Shown one piece after another: positions 24,962 to 36,965 of a stretch of DNA of 64,000 nucleotides. Source of the stretch: Tetranychus cinnabarinus. Lineage: Eukaryota; Arthropoda; Arachnida; Trombidiformes; Tetranychidae. The stretch is taken from contig WHVY01000002.1 of the NCBI GenBank assembly GCA_022266195.1, forward strand, positions 5,471,001 to 5,535,000, in the 5' to 3' direction. The position numbers and the translations under genes are program-made. The stretch's first letter is position 1. The number at the start of each line of letters is the position of its first letter. The notes under the pieces are model-generated. The model made no database searches. It was given only the letters and a program-made list of their open reading frames with translations, and was not told where the DNA came from.

Positions 24962-26395
24962 ACCCTGTTTGGCTATTTTTTCAAAGCTGTAATCACCACT
25001 ATATTACTCAGCATGCTCGATTACATTTATTTTGCGAAGATTCAGCTGGCTTAGACGGCTTCTTCATGATTTTCAAAAAGACGCTTATTAATCCCTGTTC
25101 AAATTCAGTTTTTTACAATTTTAACCCTGTTTGGCTATTTTTTCAGGAACCAGACCTTCATTATATTATTCAGCATGCTTGATTACATTGATTATGTCAA
25201 TATTCAGCTGGCTTAGACGGCATTTTCATTATGTTTAAAAGTCAACTAATAAATCGATATTTTAATCTGTTTTTTTGCAATTTTAACCCTGTTTGGCTAT
25301 TTTTTCAGCAACCAAACCTTCACTATATTATTCAGCATGCTTGATAACATAGATCACGAATATAATCGACTGGCTTAGCGACCCCTTTTAACGTGCTAAA
25401 AAATGCAACCTTCGAATGATAATCTGAACTTTCCTTTCGAATGCCTTGTTTTAGTAAAAAAAGAAACAGATATTCAGAATCAGCATAAAAAATTACATCA
25501 AAAAAAGTTCATTTTATAAAAATATCCTAAGAGGAGATTTTCCCTATTCATTTGCAGGTCCTCCTTTTAGTTAATTTAAATGGAAATTGTTGTCCACAAA
25601 TGGTTATTATTAATAAATGTTATTAAATGGCCTCAAAATTATTACAAATATTTACATGGTTTCATCTGATCTTACATTCAACGAGTACAAAATGCACAAT
25701 AACAGTAAATACTCGAGACAATTTATGATTATCCTCTTTGGAATAAGAAATTCAAATGTAAAATGTTGATTCTAACTTCAAGCCCTGCTTAGGATGCTCG
25801 AGTTTTATTGATTGATAAAACCACGAAAGATTTCATTATTTTCAATATCAAAACTCGAAAATGGAGTTCAGCGATTCGAATGACTAATTGTTTCTACGAT
25901 GATAAGCAAGAGGAGTCCAATAAGCTGCTCACTTCCACTTCAGCTTTTATTCCGTTGAAAATTCCGTTGACTTACCGCATACAATCTTACCTGATCCTTA
26001 ATCTTGAAACCCTATTTCAGCCCAAAATTATTTGTCTTGTCCCTTAAAAAATTGAAACAATAATGCGCTAGATGGACATGAAAATCAAATAATGAGATGC
26101 TTCTAGATAAAATTTTCGTTAATTTAGCGCAAATGTTTTGAATAAATTTTCATTTGATTCACCTAACAAGAAATGATATTAATCTGATCAAAAACATGTT
26201 AAAATCATTAAAAAATCATGAGAAAACAAACGGTCGAAAAAATGTCCATCAGATGGGTAAAGTTTGACCAGAAGTTGTTACTTTAAAAATTTTATCGGAA
26301 ATAATTATTAAATGGTTTGATTAATTCAGTCGATGATTGATCAGATCGTCTGCCGCTCTAATTCAGGCGATAAGCCAGTTAGCTTAACAAATAAA

Positions 26396-26456
26396 GATGG
26401 CGCCAGGGCTGCAAAACACTAGTGTTCACTGATTGACTAAAAGGCTGGGTGGTAAC
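26396..26456 (+). promoter_or_regulatory. Conserved BTB upstream element, copy 2
   Basis: AGATGGCGCCAGGGCTGCAA then CACTGATTGACTAAAAGGCTGGGTGG, about 500 bp before the ATG of the gene at 26933. The CCAAT core is mutated here (ATTGA), and an inverted-repeat element has inserted just downstream. Confidence 0.5.
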
Positions 26457-26467
26457 TAATATTATAC

Positions 26468-26612
26468 ACGGTGATCGGAAAGTTTCTGGTGTGTGGGGTG
26501 GAACCATTTCTGCATAGAAGAGCATCGGTGAATAAAACAGCAAATCAGGCAGTGTCTTAGCGCGTAGAAGGGGAAAAAGCTTCTCAAACCAGAAACTTTA
26601 CGATCACCCCGT
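26468..26612. mobile_element. MITE, 145 bp, GTGATCGGAAAGTTTC family
   Basis: Terminal inverted repeats ACGGTGATCGGAAAGTTTCT (from 26468) and ACTTTACGATCACCCCGT (to 26612), about 23-25 bp with two mismatches. It is the only complete copy here; half copies lie at 23096 and 33342. It sits in the upstream region of the next BTB gene. Confidence 0.65.
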
Positions 26613-26932
26613 AGAGTAATTTCTTGGTTAACGCATAAAATGTTAATTTGCTCATGCTCCAATTTAATAAAAAAACAACGCCACCTTGCTGATTTTTCGT
26701 GTAAGCTTAACCCACATTCTTATGCAAGAAACTGTAACATCTTTTGCATTCACTTCTGCCTTTTGTGTATTGAAACTTGAAAAATTGCTTGTTTTAAAGT
26801 GAAAACTGAATGAATAAAATTTCTATTTGTAGGCTTATACCAAAGACCATTAACACGTCCAACACTCTCCTCTGGCACAAAATTCTAGTATAAGTTTAGC
26901 ATTTTGCTTTGAATTTAAATTTGTGTGTCAAT

Positions 26933-28949
26933 ATGAATTCTTTAGAAACTGATGACCAACTGACAATCGTGAATCGATCCACGGAATATCGTATAAGTAA
27001 ACAACTGATTCGTAAAATACCTTATTTCGAAAAGATGCTGAGCCATAAGTTAAAGGAAACAAAGGAAAATAAAGTTGAACTGGATTTCGATGAACAAGCT
27101 TTCAAAATAGTTATCGATTGGGTTGAACGCAACTATACTTTTATTTTGATTGAGATGAATTACGTAATGGGTTTGTACGAGTTGGCTGATTATTTGGGTC
27201 TGGATTGGATAGCAAAAGAGTGTATCTCCTATTTTGATGATAACTTTACAATTGAACATCTTCCTTTTGTTATTCCTAAAGTAACTAATACATCTAAATG
27301 TATAAACTCTGGTGTTCTTAATGCTTTCATCTGTCGTTATTTCCTGAAGATAGTAAAAATGCATTTTTGGATTAGATATCCTATTGAAACGATTGAATAT
27401 ATTTGTGCTTTGGATCTGATGATCTATTCAGAGTATCAAGTATTCGATGCAATCATGAATTGGATCTATTTCAAGTCTGACTCAAGAAAGTGCCATCTCG
27501 AAGGATTGTTAAAGCTAGTTAGATGGTGCCATTTGAACGAGCAAGATTTATCTAAAATAAAAGAAATTTCATTGTTCAAATCTTCAGGCTTTGAGCCAAT
27601 ATTTTGTTCTCCTCGAAAGGTTAATTGTGATTGTACCTTCAATCGAGCCAAGCAAAATTATTTCGTCATGATTGAAGAGCTGGATGGTACAGATTTACGA
27701 ATAAATATACTTGACAACAACTTAAAACAACTGGTTAGTCAAGTCATCAAATATGATGATTCAATTCCTATAAACTTTTTTCGGGACTTACATATTTCTG
27801 ATATTACTTACAATTCCGGAATGAATGCACTTCGAATAGACTGGAAACAACATAAATATACGTATATGGCACCTGTTCTATCTTATATGGACTTTGAAAA
27901 AAGGTTCGCTATCTTCGACATGTAAGTAATTATTTTTATTAATTTTTAATCTTGAAAAAAACTTCCAACTAATCTCTCTATACTACATGTACATGTATTT
28001 GTATCAATTTTCAATTTTATTATACATGAAAGTGAATTCTTTCAAGGGAATCGCCGCTGTTTGTACGGTTGTTTTCTATTTTTCGGGCTTGTATTGTAGA
28101 AGGCGAAAAGTAATGAGACACACATTTTTGCTTTTGTTTCCCCAATGATATGCACGCATTTAATTAAAGATAGTAATGCATTGCAGTTACTGACAAGAGA
28201 AGTGAGAAATCGTGAAAAGTACATAACACAAATTTTAGCAGAACAAGGAAAATATTTCAATGAAAATAGTGAATCACTTTTCAGTGACTTCAATAGATTA
28301 TCTTGTCTTGTTTTGATATTTTTTAACACTATTATTACTTTAGTCGAAATTTTTTTATTGATAAATATTAAGTTTAACATAAATTAATTTTCTTTTGTGT
28401 TTTAGTGCAAAGCCTCTTATCGCGGATTATGGGCTGTCAGAAAAAATTCGAGATGGTTATTTACTATTAGATGCGGCTAAAAATTTTATTCTGATTTATT
28501 TTGAAGCCGAACGTTTGCATTATTTTCCAAAGCCAATCTGCAAAAATTATGAGAATTTTCAGTATCTAAACGATTGCAAAGCAACTCTTGTGGACAATAA
28601 GGTTTACTTAATGTCAGATGAAAAATTATATGAATACGAATTTATTGATTGTCTTTATTGCGTCAGAATGAAGTGGAGTCATCGCTTTTGCGATCGGGAA
28701 TTTAGATTCGGATATTCGCTATTAACATCAAGTCCAGATGGTGATAAAATTATTTTGATTGATAAATGCACAAAAAATTATATTTGTTTCGACGTCGATA
28801 CTAAAAGAAAGTCAAAGGGTCGTATGATATCTTATTCCTCTGCTGATGGCCAAAAGGAATCCAAAACGCTGTTAACTTTGACTTCTACTTTTCTTCCGCT
28901 AAACATCATAAAAACTTGCTTGAACTCCAAATATAACTCAGATAATTAG
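26933..28949 (+). CDS. BTB-BACK-kelch-like gene 2, two exons, 510 aa
   Basis: Exon 1 is 26933-27921 and exon 2 is 28406-28949; the intron (27922-28405, GTAAGT...TTTTAG) splits a codon after its second base. The start is ATG 26933 in a TTTGTGTGTCAAT leader; the frame is open further upstream, but only from TTG. Residues 8-102 form a divergent BTB domain (LTIVNRSTEYRISK ... RKIPYFEKMLSH ... VELDFDEQAF). Residues 103-208 are BACK (LNAFICRYFLKI, IEYICALDLMIYSEYQVFDAI, LLKLVRWCHL). A conserved FKSSGFEPIFCSPRK block with a Cys cluster (225, 232, 234) follows. From about 240 on, repeated hydrophobic strands such as VMIEELDGTDLRINILD and IILIDKCTKNYICF suggest a diverged kelch propeller. Known proteins of this architecture recruit substrates to CUL3 ubiquitin ligase. 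The specific substrate is unknown. AATAAA lies at 28957. Confidence 0.9.
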
Positions 28950-30640
28950 TTAGTTGAATAAAATTATTCATGAACTGAGTAAAGTTTTAAAATTGGCTTA
29001 AATAATTAGTTATTTCATTAAACTAAACTTATAATCTGAGTTTTACTAATTTTACAAAAAAATCATTTAAACCTTTGTCTTGTATTCAAATTAAAATCCA
29101 GTTATTTTAATTAAATCAGATGTTTAATTATTAATAATTCATATGATTTGAGTTGTTATGTATCAGATGAGTTCATGCATTTGACCAGACACTTCGTTTG
29201 ATCAATCCAATTTAATTCGGATTTTAATGTTACATTTAAAAATATGTCAAATCTAACAATTTTTGAGTTGGATTGCAAGTTTAGACTCTGAATATACCGT
29301 AAAAATCTGATTCAAGTTATTCAAGAATCTATTGCAAGCCGATAAAAACTTTACCCAACATCTGCTTTCATTTTATGGTTGACACTGGTGACCTTTAACA
29401 AAGATTTAGCAGCTTATTGAAATAATGTAGCGAATTCAATTAATAAAAAGCCAATTATTGATGAAAATCAATTAAAATTTTCTCTTGGATAAGCTTTTCA
29501 CGAATTTGGCAAGTCAATTTGATTAGCGTTACAAATTGATGTAATGTACTATTGATAGTTTAAGGAGGTTGGAAGCCAATCATCAATCCTTAAGTCCGAG
29601 CCATTTTCAATTAAGGAAACAGTTATCTTGCTGCAATTATCATTTGCTTTCTCACTGTACATGGTTAACCCTTCATCACGCTGTTTACATTCAACGATTC
29701 GTCTCTCCGTTTATGTTCCTTGACTTGCCTGATAAAATGATTCACCTACATTTGTATTTACATTTGTAAAGCCATTCAGTAATGCCAAGCGAATTAAATG
29801 ATTCGCCATGACAGGATAAGCTTCTCACCAATTGGTTAAGTAACTCTAATTAGTTTAACAACTTAGATGTATCAGATTTTCTAATGATAGTTTTACGAAG
29901 TTGAAGATCAATTAGCAATTTTTAATTAAGGCAACAATTATCTTGAGATCTGCAAAAAACCAACAGCATGTAATCTTGAATGCAAAGTACACAGGAATCA
30001 GTTTTAGTTCGAGCATGAAAAATTTCAAGTAAGAAGCCTTGAGATATTATTAATATTTAGTCAACTACGGTATTTCAAGTCGTTTCAAGCAGATGATTTC
30101 ATCAGCAAATAGCAATGGCGATTTTATTGTGTGTGTAAAAACACCAAAGAGTAGAATAAAATTTCTCTTGGATTACTCGACAATTTTTCATTATAAATGG
30201 TTTTCTGATTGCTTGTGTGAATTTGCTTCTTCATAGCAAAAGTGAAAGCTTGGAAACACTGCAATTGTTTGACTTATTTGTTAAGTTATATCTTCCGCAG
30301 ACTGATTGGGTAGTTTATTTTACTACTAGAGCCTATCACAATTGATGAAACCAAAACCAGCCCAATCTATGATATGGCGCTCAGCTGATACTGTTTTTGA
30401 TAAACGGATTGATTCCTTGATCATGTTCTGTAAAGGTATTTGAAACTATCATACAATTAACAACAGAATCAAGGATACAGTTAAAGTGGTCTCAAGAGTT
30501 AGAGTTAGAGTTAACCTAACTCAATTTGGGTTTGTATTATCCTTTGACTTACATTTATGGGTATTTTAACAAGTAAATCATTTACTGTAAATGATTCAAA
30601 CGTTGAATCAGTGAAAAGATTTGAAATGACGTAAAATAAA
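28950..30640. other. Spacer between BTB genes 2 and 3
   Basis: No gene. The block at about 29560-29950 (GTTGGAAGCCAATCATCAAT ... CACTGTACATGGTTAACCC) matches the duplicated spacer block at 42800-43150. The stretch 30230-30560 shares its sequence with 51300-51560 upstream of gene 9. Confidence 0.5.
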
Positions 30641-30676
30641 AACATCCACTGATTGGCTCAAATGGTTGGCTCCGGT
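30641..30676 (+). promoter_or_regulatory. Conserved BTB upstream element, copy 3
   Basis: CACTGATTGGCTCAAATGGT followed by TGGCTCCGG, about 360 bp before gene 3. The TGGCTCCGG variant is shared only with gene 9. Confidence 0.5.
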
Positions 30677-31010
30677 TTCATCAAACTTTAATTCTACGTT
30701 GCAGGGTGAGAACAAAGTTTCTAATCAGTTTTAAGAGAAGTTATGAGCTAAAAAGCATCTGAAAGGCGGATCTAAATGTTTAGAAACCTTCTCACTTTGT
30801 CAGTGTGTACAAGTACAACCATGTACTAACCTCAAACTGAAATTGTTTCTAATTCTGAAATTGTGAGTTCACCTAACGCTTACCTAATCTAAAAGCTATT
30901 TGAAGCTTCATTAAATAAAATGGAACTAAACTCTGTTTAATTCTTTAGCGCCTAATGGTTCCATCTACGCTATTCTACATCTTTCATCTTTTTGAATTAA
31001 GTGTTCAAAT

Positions 31011-32800
31011 ATGGATTCATTAGAGACTGCTGGTCAAATTACAATTGTGAATCGATCCTCAGAACACCGTATCAGCAAAAATTTAATTCGTAGAATTCCT
31101 TATTTCGAAAAGCTGTTGAGTTATGATTATTTGGAGTCAAGAGAAAACAAAGTTGAACTGGATTTTGATGAAAAGGCTTTTAAGTGGCTTCTCAATTGGA
31201 TTGAATTCGGTGATATCTTCATCGAGATGGATTATGTCATAAATTTGAGCAACATGGCTGACTATTTCGGGCTAAAAGATCAACTGGAACAAGATTGTGC
31301 TCGTTATTTTAGAGAAAATTTTTCTAGCCAACATCTTCCTTCTGTTATACCTCAAGTGACTTCTACATCCAAATACTTGAATTCTGGTTATCTCAATGCT
31401 TTTATATGTCGCTACTTCCTGAAAATATCGAACAAAACTGTTTGGCTGGATTATCCTATTGAAACAATTGAATATATTTGTGCTTTGGATCTGATGATTC
31501 ATTCAGAATACCAAGTATTCGATGCAATCGTGAAATGGGTCAGTTTCAAGACTGATTCTAGAAAGTGTCATCTTGAGAATTTGTTGAAGTTAGTCCGTTG
31601 GTGCAATTTGGAAGGTAAGTATTTATCTGAAGTAAAAGAAAATGAGTTGATAGTATCTTACACCAAAACCAGAACTTTGCTCTCATTATTTGTATCAAGA
31701 ATATGCTCTCATGACAAAACTAATTGTATTCGTAACACTGACCGAACTAAACAAGGTTGTTTTGTCGTAATTGAAGAATTAGATGACAAAAATTCGATAA
31801 TCAAAGTTCTTGACAGTAATTTTCTGCCATTGGTTAATCAAGTAATGCAATCAGATGAATCATTGCCTTTGCATTTTTTCCATGGTAAATATGCTTCTGA
31901 TATTTCGTTTGAATCTGGAAGGAAAATGATTCGAGTTGATTGGAAGCGCAATAAATATCGGTTGTACGATTTTCAAGCTTATAAATTGCATTGTCTTAAA
32001 ATGCTTAAATGCATTTCTGATAAGCAACAAAGGTGAGTAATCGACTATTTAAATAAACTTATTAGTAACGATGAACAATAACCAATTGCTTGAATTTTTC
32101 CGAAGTTCACTTAAGTTTGAAATTAAAAATCATTATTATCTCTATTGATACATATTGTTTCTATGAAGCTTTAACGTTTTAACATCATCAACTTCGTAAT
32201 GATGAACACTTTTAATAATTATTTAAAAACATTCTTTTGTCTTTTAGTGAGAGTTGGATTGTGCATACTCAAACAACCTACGCATCATCTGCAGCTTGCG
32301 AAAGTGCATTTCTAGAAGTCAACGATAAGTTCATTGTCGTTCATAACGAGCTAGACAACTTCAGATTTTTAGAGAATCCATCCGCCTTAAATTTTAATTT
32401 CCACGCTGGTAATGGAGATACTTACATGGCAACTATTTTGGATGACAGTATTTATATGCTGACAAATAAACTTGAATTTTTCCAGTTCAACATTGACCGT
32501 AAGCTCGAGTTTAAAAAAATTGAAATTCGTGGGTTTGAAGTTGAATTCAATTTTAAAAATTTACTTTTAACATCCAAGCAAGTTAATGATGATAGAGTTA
32601 TTATTGTTGATAAGATCAAAAAGGATGTTTTCTGTTTCAATGTTAGCACTCAAAAATGCAAATCAATGGGTCGAATTATTGATTGTAAAAGCAAATCTGT
32701 GGAATACCAAAAGAAATCTAATGTTCTTAAAACTTTTACCTTTGGATTTATATCAATGGACTGGATCAAACTTTACTTGAAACGTAAATCAACAAAATAA
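31011..32800 (+). CDS. BTB-BACK-kelch-like gene 3, two exons, 524 aa
   Basis: Exons 31011-32032 and 32248-32800; intron 215 bp, phase 2. The BTB region reads QITIVNRSSEHRISKNLIR; BACK has LNAFICRYFLKISNKTVWLDY and SEYQVFDAIVKWV. The FKSSGFEP/CSPRK block of genes 1 and 2 is replaced by an unrelated, slightly longer stretch (YTKTRTLLSLFVSRICSHDK), so the region between BACK and the propeller is variable. Exon 2 is of a second type, with FLEVNDKFIVVHNELDNFRF, ATILDDSIYMLTNKLEFFQF and RVIIVDKIKKDVFCFNV; the closest relative in the window is exon 2 of gene 6. AATAAA overlaps the stop codon (32796-32801). Confidence 0.88.
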
Positions 32801-33341
32801 AGTAAGCTTTTTTTGATAAAATTACGCAACTGAGTACACTGTATTGATATTATTGTTTACTTAACATACACTGTACTTAAATATTCCCAGAGTTTGCTTT
32901 CTCATGGTTTATGGTTAACCCTTCATCACAAACAATTCACTAATTCTCTCTGTTTCCTTTACTTGCCAATAAAATGATCAATTACATTTGTATTATAATC
33001 GTTAAAATCAATCAGTAATTAAAATCAAACTCAAATCATTCTTCTAACTACTACAACATGGACTAATGATAATTTTACGAGAAAGAAAGTCAATTATCAT
33101 TTAAAAACAATCTACGGCATTTTTACTGAAGGAAACAATTATCTTGAGAGGATAAATCATTTTACAAATTATTCTGTTATTCTTAATCCTGAGAATCAAG
33201 TTGCTATGAGTTTTCATTATCTTCTCACTTGAAAAAATTTAAAGGCCAAAGTCTAAAAAGGAGGATAGCAGAAAGAATAGGAAAAATGGTCTGATCTCAC
33301 AATTGTCAGAATTTGTTCAAACTAGCTTTTTTTGGTGTACA

Positions 33342-33415
33342 GAGTGATCGTAAAGTTTCTGGTTTGCGGGGTGGAACTTTACCTACGTAGAAGAATGACG
33401 TTGAATTAAAAAACA
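33342..33415 (+). repeat. GTGATCG(G/T)AAAGTTTC family, truncated copy
   Basis: GAGTGATCGTAAAGTTTCTGG then GGGGTGGAACTTTACCTACG. Both this copy and the one at 23096 are preceded by the same 140-bp spacer block, so this copy was duplicated with the spacer and is not an independent insertion. Confidence 0.45.
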
Positions 33416-33536
33416 ATACTCATAATGTTTTCATTTTTAACCATTTTCCCAATACTTTTCGCCCTTTCAGCATCAACTCCTTTGGACTAACTGTTATTCA
33501 TTTGGTTCTGAGTCAAATGCTGGTTACAGTATCCAA

Positions 33537-34078
33537 GCTGTCCTGGTTGCTGGGTCGAATGGATTCTGCAATTACCATCATCAAGCTGATGTTTTCTATG
33601 TTTATCAAGTCTTGAGAAATCATTGAATTCCTGCTGAAAACAACGATGATGATGAACGTTATCATGTACGATGATATTGCCAATAACACTGAAAATCCTT
33701 TCCTGGTCAAATTTTCAATGCTCTTTTTGGCCCTGATGTCTATGCTGATGTATCAAAAGATTATACAGGCAAGGAAGTAACTCCTGAGAACTTCCTTGGT
33801 ATACTTAAAAGTGACAAAGCTCGCGCTGCCAAGGGTAAGAAAGTACTCCATTCTGGACCAAATGAGCTTGTGATTCTGGTTCAATGTTTGAAAACATTTT
33901 ACCCGATGGTATAACCATTTATACTACTAATTCTGGAGAAGCAAGCTGTTATTGTGATGACCCTGAAATTGGCGTCTATCTTGCTGATACATATTGAGTT
34001 GCTTGGCTTGATAACTCTGATTCTCATGACTTGACCGAAGAAACATTGGAAGAACAATTCAAAGATGTAGTGATTATA
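33537..34078 (+). pseudogene. Legumain (asparaginyl endopeptidase) pseudogene
   Basis: Translating in pieces gives AVLVAGSNGFCNYHHQADVF, then VYQVLRNH-stop (TGA 33624), DDIANNTENP, FNALFGPDVYADVSKDYTGK, VTPENFLGILKSDKARAAKG and KVLHSGPNE. These follow the peptidase C13 order. After a frame change come SGSMFENILPDGITIYTT and YLADTY-stop-VAWLDNSDSHDLTEETLEEQF. About 35-40 residues between the two parts are missing, and they would have held the catalytic His and Cys. Premature stops, at least one frameshift and this deletion make it non-functional. It is intronless over the readable part. Legumains are known to be numerous in spider mites, which fits the suggested origin. Confidence 0.8.
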
Positions 34079-34584
34079 TGATAACTATTGTCTAAATAAT
34101 TGATGGCAATGCCCAGCTTGGACATTGTATATTGATGAAAACTGTTTTCGTAACTGGATCTCACATTGCAAATGGTTATTCAGCTCAATGGAGTGTCACA
34201 AGTTGAAAATTTTCACTGATAACAATTGCAAAATAAGAACAAGATAAGCAAATGAAGTTTGCTCGTTAGCGAAGAGAAACGATTGTCTCGATATCAAATG
34301 TCCATTTTCACCAAAATTTTATTCAAGTTATCTTCAAAATCTGTTAACGATTGATAAACTGATATCAACTTACTGTATGATATCAAATTTCATATAGTTT
34401 GACACTCTTGATCCCTCTTGCTTAGATTTTCTTAATGGTTTTAATCTGTGGTTCTAATTGATTTAATCATTACTTGAATCATACAAGTTGTATGTCATCC
34501 ACATAAGAATCAAATTACAAAGCTAATCCAGACGATGAGCCAGTAAGCTGACCAAATTAAGTAGGAGTGTAAGTGAAAGACACT

Positions 34585-34625
34585 AGTGTTCGCTGATTGG
34601 TTCAACTGATTTTATTTTTTGAGTC
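34585..34625 (+). promoter_or_regulatory. Conserved BTB upstream element, copy 4
   Basis: GTGTTCGCTGATTGGTTCAA (GATTGG at 34595-34600), about 195 bp before gene 4. The TGGGCG half is degenerate (ACTGATTTTATTTT). It is preceded by the CCAGACGATGAGCCAGTAAG block also seen before gene 8. Confidence 0.5.
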
Positions 34626-34793
34626 CACTCTTGTAGCTTAGAAAATTATTTATATAAAGTAAGCTTTGAATAAATCATGACATTTCTATTCTTACATTGT
34701 TAGCATCAAACCTTAAAAATCGATCACCTTGTACGATAATCTCGATAATAGTGAAGTTTTTGCATTTGTTTTTGATTTCAAAGTGTGTCAAAC

Positions 34794-36528
34794 ATGGATT
34801 CATTAGATACTGATGACCAACTAACGATTGTTAATCGTTCAACTGAATACCGTATTAGTAAAAAACTGATTCGTAAAGTGCCTTATTTTGAAAAAATGTT
34901 GAGCCATGAGTGTTTGGAATCAAAGGAAGCCAAAGTTACATTGGATTTTGATGAACAAGCAGTCAAGTCGATTCTAGATTGGGTTAAACGCAATTACACT
35001 ATGATCTTGATCGAAATGGATTACGTAATTGATTTATGTGGACTGGCTGATTATTTCGGTTTGGATGTGATTGCGAAAGAGTGTTTAAAATATTTCGAGG
35101 ATAATTTTACGATTGAACATCTTCCCGATGTTATACTTAAAGTGACTTCAACATCTAAATTTTTAAACTCTGGTGCTCTTAATGCTTTCATCTGCCGTTA
35201 TTTCTTGAAAATAAAAAATTTATACGCTGATTCGATCGATAACTCCAAGAAAACTTTTTGGCTGGAATATCCTATTGAAACAATTGAATACATTTGTGCT
35301 TTGGATCTGATGGTCTATTCAGAATATCAAGTATTCGATGCAATCGTGAGATGGGTCAATTTCAAGGCTTATTCAAGAAAGTGCCATCTCGTTGAACTGT
35401 TAAAGTTGATTCGATGGTGCCATTTGAGCGAGCAAGATTTATCTAAAATAAAAGAAAATGGATTGTTTAAATCTTCTGGTTTTGAGCCAATATTTTGCTC
35501 TCCTCGAAAGGTTAATTGTGAATGTACCTTCAATCGAGCCAAACAAAATTGTTTCGTCATGATTGAATTTTGTGAGACGGGTTGTAAATGGCGAGTCAAA
35601 GTACTTGACAATAACTTTACAGAATTAGCTGATCAAGTCTTTATCTCTGATGATTCAATTCCTGCAAACTTTTTTCAGGACGAACATATTACTGATATTA
35701 CTTATGAATACGGAAAGAGTGCACTTCGAATAGACTGGGAACGAAAAAAATACAGGCATGTCTCATCTGATCTATCTTTTAACATATTGCAAAGATGTGT
35801 TATTAGAAACAAAGATGAGTAAGTGATTTTTAATTTTAAGTTAATATTGATTATACCGATTACTAATATCTTTATGCATTTGTTTTCATAAAAATAGTAT
35901 TCAGCATACATATTATTTCAAATACAGTTATGGCTTAAGACAAGTATCAAATTTTCATGAAATTAATTTATCATGTTTTCTTTCATCCTTTAGTGACCAA
36001 CCTTTATCTGTGGATCCAATGCTGGAAGAGCCTATTGAGCAGGGATATTTGATTTTAGAAGCGGCTGAAACATTTACGCTGGTTTCCTTTGCAGGCAGAG
36101 ATTTGAATTATTATTCAAGGCCGACTAACGAGGATAGAGAGCGTTGGAAACTTTACGACTTCGGGGTAACTCTTATGGACGATGCGATTTACTTGCTTTC
36201 GAATGAACTGACATTATACGAGTTCAAAATTCAAAATAATATGCTTATGAAGACTTGGAGCCATCGATTTTGTGATAATGAGTTCAATTTTCGCGATACA
36301 ATATTAACATCAAGTCCAGCTGGAGATAAAATTATGGTAATTGATACATATACAAGAGATTATATAAGCTTCGACGTCAATACTAAAGTGATTTCCAAGG
36401 GTCAAATGGTATCTTATTCCTCTGCAGGCAAAAAAGACTCCAGCAGACTGTTGACTTGCACTCCAGCTTTTCTTCCTCTGAAAACCATCAGAACTTGCTT
36501 AAACTCTAAACCAAACTCAGAGAATTAG
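34794..36528 (+). CDS. BTB-BACK-kelch-like gene 4, two exons, 519 aa
   Basis: Exons 34794-35818 and 35994-36528; intron 175 bp, phase 2. ATG 34794 begins MDSLDTDDQLTIVNR. The conserved FKSSGFEPIFCSPRKVNCEC block is intact. BACK carries a 12-residue insert (YADSIDNSKKTF) relative to gene 2, shared with gene 5. Exon 2 belongs to the first type (QGYLILEAAETFTLVSF ... DKIMVIDTYTRDYISFDV ... MVSYSSAGKKDSSRL). A decayed relative of its 3' half is at 53737-54471. Confidence 0.88.
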
Positions 36529-36965
36529 TTATTTGACTAAAATTATTCATAAACAGAGTACTTCATGAACTTACTAGAGCTTTAAAATTGGCTTAAAGAA
36601 ATCTTTGTTTCTTCAAACCAACTTCAATTTAAGGTTTACTAATTCAACAAAAAATCATTCAAACTTATCTTTTTCTTGAAACCAAATTAAAATTCAGTTA
36701 TTTTAATTCAATAAATCACTTAATGCAATGTCTAATTATTTAACACTAGAAACTGCTGCGATCAGGACTGATTACGGTACATTCAATCCACATTTAAAAT
36801 ACTGCAATTTTTGTTAAAAACATCTTATAAATAAAAATTCAAATGAAAAAGTATACTTTAATAGTCATGTTTTTTCAAAATCTTTATCTAATCACTCTCT
36901 CAATCGATTCAATCGATACTTAATTGAACTGTTTAGAGATTTGATGATAAGCCAATTAGATGACA

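Larger units (their letters stand above)
24167..25573. mobile_element. Foldback (long inverted repeat) element, 1.4 kb
   Basis: Ends are TAACTAAAGGAGGACCTGCAAA (24167-24188) and its inverted match at 25551-25573, one base different in length. Inside, a unit of about 165 bp (GCCAAACAGGGTT ... GCCGTCTAAGCCAGCTGAAT ... AATCAAGCATGCTGA) appears twice forward (about 24360-24470, 24525-24622) and three times inverted (about 24965-25075, 25125-25225, 25285-25380). No transposase frame is present. It could form a very long hairpin. It is non-autonomous; its superfamily is not identifiable by eye. Confidence 0.75.
23609..26046 (+). pseudogene. Decayed BTB gene remnant interrupted by a foldback element
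   Basis: The last about 30 bp of exon 1 (23609-23642), a GT-AG intron (23643-23732) and exon 2 (from 23733) resemble the gene at 55839-57504. Exon 2 reaches FFEENEKFISIRGNK and then a TGA near 23846; the similarity continues to about 23920. It resumes about 1.7 kb later (about 25648-26010) with VLLIDKTTKDFIIFNI and KWSSAIRMTN. Between them sit the elements at 24167-25573. BTB and BACK parts are missing. This is clearly not functional. Confidence 0.8.

Noticed and set aside
27050..27364. 104-codon minus-strand frame over gene 2 and similar antisense frames over other BTB genes
   Set aside because: They are reverse-strand shadows of conserved coding sequence and recur wherever the sense exon is conserved.
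28145..28387. 80-codon frame in the intron of gene 2
   Set aside because: No recognisable motif and no counterpart in the introns of the paralogues; it runs into the splice acceptor region. The intron is merely longer than in other copies.
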